From NCBI GenBank assembly GCA_035574455.1, contig DATLYT010000124.1:1-10752 (forward strand): a stretch of DNA of 10,752 bases. The letters run 5' to 3'. The DNA comes from DATLYT01 sp035574455. GTDB lineage: Bacteria; Bacteroidota; Ignavibacteria; UBA10030. The notes under the pieces were generated by a model. It saw nothing but the letters and a program-made list of their open reading frames with translations, had not been told where the DNA came from and ran no database searches. Positions within the stretch are counted from its first letter, which is position 1; each line of letters begins with the position of its first letter. Shown here piece by piece: positions 1 through 5,933 of this stretch. Both the position numbers and the translations under genes were made by a program.

Positions 1-803
1 TCGTACATCTTTCGAAATTTCTGAACGTCTTCCCACGTTGGCCGCTTCCAGTGAGGATTCCTTAACAGCGCAGCGGGATGGTACGTTACCATCATGGGAA
101 TACCGCGATAGTTGTGTACTTTGGCTCGCAGTTCGGTGAGCGAGGCGTTGGTTTTCAGCAACACTTGTGCGGAGATGCGTCCCAGGCAGAGAATCAGCTT
201 CGGCTGAATGAGCTCGATTTGTTTCCAGAGGTGGGGCTCGCACGCGTCGATCTCCTCCGGCTGGGGATCGCGGTTGTTCGGCGGTCGGCACTTGAGAATG
301 TTACAGATGTAGACTTCTTCTCGCTTGAAGTTAATCGCTTCGAGGATTTTGTTGAGGAGTTGTCCCGCCCGCCCCACAAACGGCTCGCCCTGTGCGTCTT
401 CCTCCGCTCCGGGCGCTTCCCCGATGAGCATGATTTCCGCGTGCGGATTGCCGACGCCGAAGACGAAATTCGTACGTGTGTGCCCGAGCGGACATTTTGT
501 GCAGGTGCAAATCATCGAATTCAGCTCGTCCAGCGTCGTGGCCTTGACCCACGGTTCGTTCGGATAGTTGGGGGCAGGCGGCTCGGAGACTTTACCATGT
601 TTGGTGGGAGTCCCAGGCGTAATGGGATTGCCGAAAAGGTCGTATTCAGCCGCTTGGGGTTGGGGCGGGTTTTGCTGTGTCTTGTTCGGAGGGGTCACGG
701 TGGAGTCGGAGAAAATGTAGTTGCCAAAGAGTTTCTGCTCTTCATGAAGGTAGTTCTGAACGTCCGTAAGAAGTTTTTTGAGCTCTTCGTTGGTATCGGC
801 CAT
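1..803 (-). CDS. udg: Uracil-DNA glycosylase, family 4 (4Fe-4S type), C-terminus cut by window edge
   Basis: Removes uracil from DNA as the first step of base excision repair in the cytoplasm. The 267 visible residues contain the family-4 pattern: CxxC at C101/C104, then C172 in 'KCRPPNNR' and C188, which together match the four cysteines of the 4Fe-4S cluster; the uracil-binding motif 'GEAPGAEED' begins at residue 129; 'HPAALLRN' at 242-249 is the conserved C-terminal loop. An N-terminal stretch of about 85 residues, partly proline- and glutamine-rich and with 'DLFGNP', precedes the catalytic domain; such extensions occur in Bacteroidota homologues and in proteins annotated as SPO1 polymerase-related. 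The start at 803 is the first in-frame ATG; no purine-rich Shine-Dalgarno precedes it. It is the last visible gene of the leftward operon, 74 bp after coaBC. The reading frame stays open to base 1, so only the last residues are missing. Confidence 0.93.
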   Translation of the reverse strand, partial: MADTNEELKKLLTDVQNYLHEEQKLFGNYIFSDSTVTPPNKTQQNPPQPQAAEYDLFGNPITPGTPTKHGKVSEPPAPNYPNEPWVKATTLDELNSMICTCTKCPLGHTRTNFVFGVGNPHAEIMLIGEAPGAEEDAQGEPFVGRAGQLLNKILEAINFKREEVYICNILKCRPPNNRDPQPEEIDACEPHLWKQIELIQPKLILCLGRISAQVLLKTNASLTELRAKVHNYRGIPMMVTYHPAALLRNPHWKRPTWEDVQKFRKMY

Positions 804-877
804 GGAGGGAGAAGCAATTTTTCCACTGAATCATTAGCTCATCGGCGTCCAATGAATCAACGATCCGGTGGGTTAAT
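804..877 (-). repeat. udg-coaBC gap with a weak octamer-like repeat
   Basis: This 74-bp gap holds no gene. Bases 824-873 have a texture similar to the yicC-gmk gap: on the plus strand, 8-base blocks such as CACTGAAT (824-831), CATTAGCT (832-839) and CATCGGCG (840-847), followed by CCAATGAAT. The period is poorer than at 3151-3220, and relatedness rests on a few shared words (CATTG, GATGAG, TGATTC). No terminator-like hairpin with a T-run was seen. Confidence 0.3.
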
Positions 878-2170
878 CTACAAGAGCGTTTTCACTCTGT
901 CAAGGATGGCGTTGGCAACATCGAACTTCGGCAGCTTTGCCAGCTTTTCTTGCTTGCCAGACTTGTCGATAATCGTCACGACGTTCGTATCCGAGCCGAA
1001 GCCGGCCCCTTCGTCCTTGAGTGAGTTCAGCACGATCATGTCCAGCTTTTTCTCTTTGAGCTTTGCCGTTGCATGCTTCAGCTCATCCTCTGTTTCCAGC
1101 GCGAAGCCGACGAGCACGGTGCTGTTCTTCCTGCCTGGCCCTGACTTGTCGGGGCGGGCAAGTCTTTCGCCGAGGGCACGGAGAATATCCTTGGTGTGTG
1201 TCAGCTCCAACGTCATGCTGTCCGCATTGTTCTGCTTCTTGATCTTTCCCTCCGATTTTTTCGCAGGCGTGAAGTCCGCCACTGCTGCCGCCATGATCAC
1301 CGCGTCGGCAGACTTCGCGTGGCGAACGACGGCGTCATACATCTGCTGTGCAGATTCGACATCGATGCGTTTGACGGAGCGTGGTGTTTCGAGGTGAACA
1401 GGGCCGGTCACAAGCGTCACCTCGGCGCCGCGCAACGCCGCGGCGTGGGCAAGCGCAAAGCCCATCTTGCCCGACGACCGATTACTGATGAAGCGCACCG
1501 GGTCGATGGCTTCGTACGTTGGACCTGCCGTGACGAGTATCTTTTTCTTCTTGAGGTCGAGGTGGTGCTTCAGCAGAATGCCTTCGATAAAGCGGATGAT
1601 CCGGTCGATTTCCGGCAATCGGCCGGGTCCTGTGAGGCCGCTCGCGTGTTCGCCTTCCTCCGGTGGAATCACCATGTAACCGCGCTCGCGCAAGAGGGCA
1701 AGATTCTGTAGTGTGATGGGGTTCAGGTACATGTCCGCATCCATCGTGGGTGCAAGGACGATGGGACTTCTCGTCGCCAGCGCCACGATGGTGAGCAGAT
1801 TATCGGCAAGACCATGGGTAAGTTTCGCAATCGTTGTGGCAGAGGCAGGTGCGATCAGAACGAGATCTGCCCAGTTGGCGAGGTGGATGTGCCGCGTGCC
1901 AATGTTCGTGTTGGTGGATTGGTTGACCGACCAGAGGTCGAGTTCAACATCGTGGCCGGAGAGCGCAGAGAAGGTCAGCGGCGTTACGAATTTCGTCGCG
2001 GCGTCGGTCATCACCACTTTGACGTCCGCCCCCGCTCGGCCTAACTCACGCACGAGGTAACACGACTTATAGGCCGCAATACCACCCGTCACGCCGAGCA
2101 GGATGTGCTTGCCCCGAAGTGCCGCGTTCTTTGCTGAGTTCTGGCTATTTCGGGGACTGCCGCGTTGCAT
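878..2170 (-). CDS. coaBC: Bifunctional CoaBC: phosphopantothenoylcysteine decarboxylase / phosphopantothenate-cysteine ligase
   Basis: Catalyses two consecutive steps of coenzyme A synthesis: joining 4'-phosphopantothenate to cysteine (CoaB) and FMN-dependent decarboxylation to 4'-phosphopantetheine (CoaC). The 430-aa product shows the CoaC half at about 20-200: flavin-binding 'GVTGGIAAYK' (26-35), the active-site His94 in 'TRHIHL', 'APASATT' (108-113) and 'PTMDADMY' (141-148). The CoaB half is at about 208-430: 'ILVTAGPTYE', 'ISNRSSGKMG' with Asn230, 'AAAVADF', 'KIKK', 'VGFALETE', 'GFGSDTN'. The position of the E. coli CoaC clamp cysteine reads 'ASGLTGPGRL', so Ser177 lies where 'CG' is usual; I recall this substitution from Bacteroidota homologues. 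ATG at 2170 is chosen over an upstream TTG at 2176 because AAGG (2177-2180) sits 6 nt before it. The start lies 8 bp after the rpoZ stop. Residues 337-347 are encoded by a palindromic insert. Confidence 0.95.
   Translation of the reverse strand: MQRGSPRNSQNSAKNAALRGKHILLGVTGGIAAYKSCYLVRELGRAGADVKVVMTDAATKFVTPLTFSALSGHDVELDLWSVNQSTNTNIGTRHIHLANWADLVLIAPASATTIAKLTHGLADNLLTIVALATRSPIVLAPTMDADMYLNPITLQNLALLRERGYMVIPPEEGEHASGLTGPGRLPEIDRIIRFIEGILLKHHLDLKKKKILVTAGPTYEAIDPVRFISNRSSGKMGFALAHAAALRGAEVTLVTGPVHLETPRSVKRIDVESAQQMYDAVVRHAKSADAVIMAAAVADFTPAKKSEGKIKKQNNADSMTLELTHTKDILRALGERLARPDKSGPGRKNSTVLVGFALETEDELKHATAKLKEKKLDMIVLNSLKDEGAGFGSDTNVVTIIDKSGKQEKLAKLPKFDVANAILDRVKTLL
1130..1162. repeat. Palindromic element inserted in frame within coaBC
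   Basis: Imperfect inverted repeat. The inner arms CCCTGAC (1139-1145) and GTCGGGG (1148-1154) flank TT; pairing continues outward (GCC-TG against CGGGC, one bulge at 1137) to about 14 base pairs including two G-U pairs. Read on the coding strand it supplies residues 337-347 of CoaBC (Leu-Ala-Arg-Pro-Asp-Lys-Ser-Gly-Pro-Gly-Arg), in the CoaB half just before 'VGFALETE', where family members usually have a short polar loop. It looks like a repeat insertion that keeps the frame. Confidence 0.6.
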
Positions 2171-2176
2171 GATCAA

Positions 2177-2180
2177 CCTT
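2177..2180 (-). promoter_or_regulatory. Shine-Dalgarno of coaBC, overlapping the rpoZ stop
   Basis: AAGG on the minus strand lies 6 nt upstream of ATG 2170 and shares bases with the TAA stop of rpoZ (2179-2181). This favours the ATG at 2170 over TTG at 2176 and suggests translational coupling. Confidence 0.55.
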
Positions 2181-2532
2181 ACTCAGCTTCTTTTTCCTTC
2201 TCCTTCTCTTCAGCCTTATCCTCAGATTCCTTGTAGCGCCACTCAAGTTTCCGCTCCAGAATTTCCTGAAGTGCAATCTCCGTCGGCTTAGGCCGCTGTT
2301 CAAATTCAAGGCTGATCTTGAGTTGGTCGGGGTTGGCGCTCGGCGTGCCGTTCAGTTCCTCCTCGGTCTCCGTCGTCGCGGTGAGCTGCTGGATGGTTTC
2401 CAAACGCTGATTGAGTTCAATCTTCATCTCCGAGTGAATCTGCCGTGCCCGCTTTGCTGTAATCACGATCGCCTCGTAGACGTCGCCCACGCTGCTGAAG
2501 AACTTCTCCATATCTACCGGTTTTACTGACAT
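2179..2532 (-). CDS. rpoZ: DNA-directed RNA polymerase omega subunit (Bacteroidota type)
   Basis: Small core-polymerase subunit that wraps the C-terminal part of beta-prime and helps assembly. The 117-aa product has the omega/Rpb6 core at about 5-50, 'DMEKFFSSVGDVYEAIVITAKRARQ', comparable to the E. coli 'VGNRFELVLVAARRARQ' segment, and a second conserved block 'ALQEILERKLEWRYKE' (87-102) typical of the longer Bacteroidota-type proteins. The tail (103-117) is almost only Lys, Glu and Asp and probably disordered. Similarity is modest, so the call leans on position between gmk and coaBC, which is the usual omega location. An AAGGAG Shine-Dalgarno sits 11 nt upstream, overlapping the gmk stop; the gmk-rpoZ gap is 15 bp. 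Confidence 0.88.
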   Translation of the reverse strand: MSVKPVDMEKFFSSVGDVYEAIVITAKRARQIHSEMKIELNQRLETIQQLTATTETEEELNGTPSANPDQLKISLEFEQRPKPTEIALQEILERKLEWRYKESEDKAEEKEKEKEAE

Positions 2533-2543
2533 AGCGTTTTCTT

Positions 2544-2549
2544 CTCCTT
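2544..2549 (-). promoter_or_regulatory. Shine-Dalgarno of rpoZ
   Basis: AAGGAG on the minus strand, 11 nt before the rpoZ ATG and partly overlapping the gmk stop codon (2548-2550). It supports the start at 2532 and coupling of gmk and rpoZ translation. Confidence 0.55.
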
Positions 2550-3141
2550 ACTGATGAATAACCTTGAGTTGAGTATGTTTGTTAATAATGGATTCCACTT
2601 CTGCAATGGCGTCGTCTAATTTGTCGTTGACGACGTGGTAATCGAACGTACTGCCCAGCTCCATCTCCATCGGCACGCGCTCCAGACGATGGCGGACCGT
2701 AACTTCATCCTCTGTCTTGCGACCGAGCAATCGCTGGCGGAGAACTTCTAAACTCGGCGGCTTGATGAAAATCAGAATAGCATCATCGCCGTAGAGTTTT
2801 TTGATCGAGAGCGCGCCTTTGACGTCGACATCGAACAGCATCACCTTGCCCTGCGTCAGCGCACGTTCGACTTCACTCTTGAGTGTACCGTAGTAGTTGC
2901 CGCTTGTCTCGTTCGGATACCGCTCCCACTCCACCAACTCTCCACGCTGAATCTTTTGCTCAAACTCTTCCTTCGTCAAAAAAAAATATTCCCGCCCGTG
3001 CTGTTCGCCGGGGCGTTGCGGGCGTGTGGTGGCCGACACGGAAAACATTATCGTGGGATTCCGTTTCAGAATCTCCTTGGCGATCGTCGTTTTTCCGCAA
3101 CCGCTTGGTGCTGACAGGACAATGAGTTTTCCGCGCTTCAT
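2548..3141 (-). CDS. gmk: Guanylate kinase
   Basis: Phosphorylates GMP (and dGMP) with ATP to GDP, an essential step in guanine nucleotide supply, in the cytoplasm. The 197-aa length is typical. Visible motifs: P-loop 'SAPSGCGKTT' (10-19) with Ala in place of the usual first Gly, 'SATTRPQRPGEQHGREYFF' (36-54) for GMP binding, 'ELVEW' and 'GNYYGT' (about 68-86), 'DVDVKGA' (102-108) and 'RQRLLGRKTEDE' in the lid region. The ATG at 3141 gives the canonical N-terminus 'MKRGKLIVLSAPSG'. No clear Shine-Dalgarno precedes it, because the upstream bases are the end of an octamer repeat. It lies 69 bp downstream of yicC and 15 bp upstream of rpoZ. Confidence 0.96.
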   Translation of the reverse strand: MKRGKLIVLSAPSGCGKTTIAKEILKRNPTIMFSVSATTRPQRPGEQHGREYFFLTKEEFEQKIQRGELVEWERYPNETSGNYYGTLKSEVERALTQGKVMLFDVDVKGALSIKKLYGDDAILIFIKPPSLEVLRQRLLGRKTEDEVTVRHRLERVPMEMELGSTFDYHVVNDKLDDAIAEVESIINKHTQLKVIHQ

Positions 3142-3221
3142 GCAAGGATGATTGATTCATCGGCTCATTGCCCCATTGATTCAAGGACTCAATGGATCAA
3201 TGATTCAATGTTATTCAATGT
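3142..3221. repeat. Degenerate 8-nt tandem repeat between yicC and gmk
   Basis: Read on the minus strand from 3220, CATTGAAT ends inside yicC (its stop codon uses the last T), then after AA the gap reads in 8-base steps: CATTGAAT, CATTGATC, CATTGAGT, CCTTGAAT, then CAATGGGG, CAATGAGC, CGATGAAT, CAATCATC. The first four follow CATTGANN and the later ones CAATGNNN, so the halves are partly complementary; CCATTGA (3173-3179) and TCAATGG (3189-3195) form a 7-bp stem with a 9-nt loop. The repeat fills the whole space between the two genes and replaces any recognisable ribosome binding site for gmk. Confidence 0.6.
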
Positions 3222-4092
3222 TCTGCAACTGCTCTCGAATCTTCTCCAGCTCTTCTTTCAACTGCACGACGAGGTGTGCAATGGTGGCGTCGCTGGATTT
3301 CGAGCCGATGGTGTTGGCTTCCCGGTTCATTTCCTGCACGAGGAAATTCAGCTTCCGTCCGGCCGCTTCTTCTTTCACCATCGTTTCCAGAAAAAATTTG
3401 TTGTGACTGTGGTAGCGAACGCATTCTTCCGTAACGTCGAGCTTGTCGGACAGCAGGGCGATCTCCAATTCTAAGCGGTTCTGGTCGATCACCGTTTTAT
3501 CACCAAGAAGTTGTGCGATACGCTCCTGTAGTCGCTTGCGTTCTTCCGGTATTCGTTCCTTGGAGAGCTGTTCAATCCGGTCGACCGTCGAATCGATCCA
3601 CTCGATCCGCTTTTTCAAATCCTTCGCCAACTCCTTGCCCTCCTTCGCCCGCATCACATTGAACTCCTTCATCGCCTTGTGCAGGGCTTGCTCCACTACC
3701 TGCCACTCGCGCTCACCGACCTCATTCTCTTCGGCTCCCTCAAGCACTTCCGAGAACTGAAGGAGATGGCTCAAATTCACCGGCTCTTTGAGTTTGACCT
3801 CCTTCCGCAGGCGGTCGAGTAACTTATAGTACGCTTTGGCCGCATCGACATTAATCTTGACGGGAAGAGCGCCGTCCGTCTCCACCGCAAGCGAGACCTG
3901 CACGCTAACTTTGCCGCGGGTGACATAGCCTTTTACCAACTCCTTCACATCATTTTCACGATGCGACAGCGTGCGAGGCAGGCGCGTGGTGACTTCGAGG
4001 AAACGGCTGTTCACACTGCGTACTTCGACCGTTGCCGTGATATCCTTCTTTGAAACTTCTGCCCGGCCGTAGCCGGTCATGCTGACGATCAT
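3211..4092 (-). CDS. yicC: YicC family endoribonuclease-like protein
   Basis: YicC proteins are cytoplasmic; the E. coli member has been described as an endoribonuclease that acts in small-RNA turnover. The 293-aa product is close to the E. coli length (about 287). It has the YicC N-terminal domain beginning 'MIVSMTGYGRAE' with 'EVRSVNSRFLEV' (23-34), a helical, charged middle (about 125-200), and the C-terminal DUF1732 signature: 'DKLDVTEECVRYHSH' (216-230) and 'GRKLNFLVQEMNREANTIGSKSSD' around 245-268. The start at 4092 gives the family's usual N-terminus; longer in-frame starts up to 4185 would add about 31 residues with no family match. An AGGA lies only 1 nt before the ATG, too close to help. 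It is the first gene of the leftward operon. Confidence 0.93.
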   Translation of the reverse strand: MIVSMTGYGRAEVSKKDITATVEVRSVNSRFLEVTTRLPRTLSHRENDVKELVKGYVTRGKVSVQVSLAVETDGALPVKINVDAAKAYYKLLDRLRKEVKLKEPVNLSHLLQFSEVLEGAEENEVGEREWQVVEQALHKAMKEFNVMRAKEGKELAKDLKKRIEWIDSTVDRIEQLSKERIPEERKRLQERIAQLLGDKTVIDQNRLELEIALLSDKLDVTEECVRYHSHNKFFLETMVKEEAAGRKLNFLVQEMNREANTIGSKSSDATIAHLVVQLKEELEKIREQLQNIE

Positions 4093-4253
4093 ATCCTGCC
4101 GTTCTCTGGGGGAATTGCGTTCACATTCAAATGTACGGAAATTTCGCCGCGGCAGCAAGACAAAGTTTTCCTGCAGCAAACGCACATGCGGTGCGGGCTA
4201 TCGTTGCTTTTCCGTTGAAATTTGTAGACTTTTTCTTCGCGTCGCGCAACCAT
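4093..4253. promoter_or_regulatory. Divergent intergenic region between yicC and rqcH
   Basis: This 161-bp region separates the two blocks and must hold promoters for both directions if each is transcribed from its first gene. Short self-complementary words occur (GCCGCGGC at 4146-4153, GAAATTTC at 4139-4146) but no longer operator-like repeat. For the rightward direction only a weak candidate is visible: TTG at 4204-4206 and TAGACTTT at 4225-4232, spacing 18, close to but not matching TAnnTTTG. Open frames cross the region on both strands, but they are extensions of the flanking genes without family similarity. Confidence 0.45.
4128..4158 (-). promoter_or_regulatory. Candidate Bacteroidota-type promoter for the yicC operon
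   Basis: On the minus strand, TACATTTG (4128-4135) matches the Bacteroidota housekeeping -7 consensus TAnnTTTG exactly, and TTG (4156-4158) lies 20 nt upstream, within the 19-21 nt expected for the -33 element. A start of transcription near 4121 would leave a leader of about 30 nt before ATG 4092. The motif is short and was found by eye. Confidence 0.35.
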
Positions 4254-5933
4254 ATGCTGACGAACTATTACACTCTACGCCTCATCGCGGACGATATCAA
4301 CCGCACTCTCACCGGCACGAAGATCACACAAATCTTCTCGCAACATCGCGATGAACTTGTCATCACCTGTACATCGAAATCGGGCAAACACCATCTTCTC
4401 GTTTCCTGTAAACCATCTCTGAATTATGTCTATCTACGCGATGAATTTGCCCGCGCAAAGAGAAACTCTGTCGACCTCTTTCCCGCTGCTATAGGCGCCC
4501 GCATTCAATCGGTTTATTTGCACCCGAACGACCGACAACTTGTGCTGGAAACCGACACTCCGCACCAGGTGATCATTCGGCCGTACGGCTCGAAAGCGAA
4601 TGTGCTCTTGGTCTCGGGTTTGGTCATTCAGGATGCCTTTCGCGACCGAAAAGAGATTGTGGGCAAGGAGTTCGATGAGAAGAAACATCCCCCGGTCCCG
4701 GAAAAAGTTACAGACTTTACTGAGCGGTTGCAGGCAAGCCAAGGTGAGCTGCAAACAGCTCTCAAGATAATCTTTCCCAAATTCGGTCCCGAGGTTATCC
4801 GTGAGCTTCTTTTTCTCTGCGGACTCCCCCCAACCGTCCTTTGTTCGGAACTCAGTACTCAGGAACGAGAGCAGCTCTTTTATGCAAGTCACCATATCCA
4901 GAAAGTTCTGACGGAAGAAGCTTCACCACGCATCTATTTTGAAGGGATGACACCTCGTGTGTTTTCCATCGTCCCTCTGAAGCATCTCGCTGCGCTCCGC
5001 TCTGAGGAGTACGATTCGATTCACACTGCGATCAGAACATTCATCGGCTTGACGCATCGACAGCACGAATTCGAGGAGCGACGGAAAGTGCTGATACAGC
5101 GGCTTCGAGCGTCGCTAGAACGGGATGAACGGCTCATCGAACGATCCATCGATGAACCTGGCGAACGGGCAACGCAGTACGAAACGATGGGAAAATTGTT
5201 GATGGCCAACTTAGACCGTGTGCACAAAGGAATGCGGGAGGTTGAGTTGGAAAACACGCTCACACCTTCCCCAACAACGATGACGATTGCACTCAACCCT
5301 GCTCTTTCTCCCGCCAAAAATGCAGAACACTACTTCGATAAAGCAAAGGCAGCGCGACGGAAGAGCGCTGAGCAGGCAAAGAGGAAAGACCAGCTTCGGC
5401 AACGCGTGCAACTTGCCCGAAACCTGCTCGAACGGCTTGAGTCCGTGGACGATCCGGATGTCTACGAAAAGTTCCTCGACAAGCACCGCGCTGAGCTGGA
5501 GGAATTAGGATATAAAATTGATGAGAAGGCAAAAACGCAAAAACAGGAAGCGCTTCCGTTCCGTGTGTTTACTGTTGCGGGCGGCTTCCAGGTCTGGGCC
5601 GGGAAGAGCAGTGAAAATAACGACCTGCTGACGATGAAGCACGCCAAGCCGAACGACCTCTGGTTTCACGCCCGCGGATCGAGCGGATCCCACGTTGTGC
5701 TGAAAATCGGGACCGGAAAAGGTGAGCCGAGCAAGTTGGCGATTCAACAGGCTGCGGGAATTGCCGCCTACTACAGCAAGATGAAAAACTCCAAGCTCGT
5801 GCCGGTTGCCATGACCGAACGGAAGTATGTCCGTAAGCCCAAAGGTGCGCCCGCAGGAACCGTAACGCTGGAACGCGAAAAGACGATCTTTGCTGAACCA
5901 AAACTGCCGCCGAATCTTCCGGAAGAGGCATGA
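4254..5933 (+). CDS. rqcH: NFACT family protein RqcH (ribosome-associated quality control)
   Basis: Homologue of bacterial RqcH and eukaryotic Rqc2/NEMF, which binds stalled 50S subunits carrying peptidyl-tRNA and directs alanine tailing so that the stuck peptide is degraded. The 559-aa product has an NFACT-N domain at about 1-200, including 'PNDRQLVLE' with Asp93-Arg94, matching the DR motif (D97/R98 in B. subtilis) needed for tailing; a helix-hairpin-helix-like part (about 155-260); long charged helices forming coiled coils (about 265-330 and 355-430); and the C-terminal NFACT-R (DUF814) domain, 'NDLWFHARGSSGSHVVLK' near 467-484. ATG 4254 gives 'MLTNYYTLRLIADDIN', a normal family N-terminus; an earlier in-frame ATG at 4131 adds 41 unrelated residues. 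No Shine-Dalgarno is evident. Older annotations call such proteins fibronectin-binding. It heads the rightward block and overlaps the next gene by ATGA. Confidence 0.93.
   Translation: MLTNYYTLRLIADDINRTLTGTKITQIFSQHRDELVITCTSKSGKHHLLVSCKPSLNYVYLRDEFARAKRNSVDLFPAAIGARIQSVYLHPNDRQLVLETDTPHQVIIRPYGSKANVLLVSGLVIQDAFRDRKEIVGKEFDEKKHPPVPEKVTDFTERLQASQGELQTALKIIFPKFGPEVIRELLFLCGLPPTVLCSELSTQEREQLFYASHHIQKVLTEEASPRIYFEGMTPRVFSIVPLKHLAALRSEEYDSIHTAIRTFIGLTHRQHEFEERRKVLIQRLRASLERDERLIERSIDEPGERATQYETMGKLLMANLDRVHKGMREVELENTLTPSPTTMTIALNPALSPAKNAEHYFDKAKAARRKSAEQAKRKDQLRQRVQLARNLLERLESVDDPDVYEKFLDKHRAELEELGYKIDEKAKTQKQEALPFRVFTVAGGFQVWAGKSSENNDLLTMKHAKPNDLWFHARGSSGSHVVLKIGTGKGEPSKLAIQQAAGIAAYYSKMKNSKLVPVAMTERKYVRKPKGAPAGTVTLEREKTIFAEPKLPPNLPEEA

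Noticed and set aside
78..1397. Long plus-strand open frame (439 codons) across udg and coaBC
   Set aside because: It is antisense to two genes with clear conserved motifs, crosses their gap, and its translation resembles no family I recognise.
2171..2176. TTG start for coaBC at 2176
   Set aside because: ATG at 2170 is well placed 6 nt after AAGG; from the TTG the spacing would be zero.
3142..3221. CRISPR array or DnaA-box cluster
   Set aside because: Units are 8 bases without spacers, and they do not match the DnaA box TTATNCACA.
4139..4153. GAAATTTC and GCCGCGGC as operators
   Set aside because: Eight-base palindromes are expected by chance and no second copy is positioned nearby.
4093..4185. 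Extended yicC start adding 31 residues
   Set aside because: The family N-terminus 'MIxSMTGYG' begins at 4092; the extension would also cover the candidate promoter.
4131..4253. Extended rqcH start adding 41 residues
   Set aside because: The normal NFACT N-terminus begins at 4254, and the added residues have no family match.
5021..5317. Minus-strand open frames inside rqcH, the dehydrogenase and the protease
   Set aside because: They are low-complexity antisense shadows (Ser/Arg-rich) opposite well-supported genes, without start signals or family motifs.
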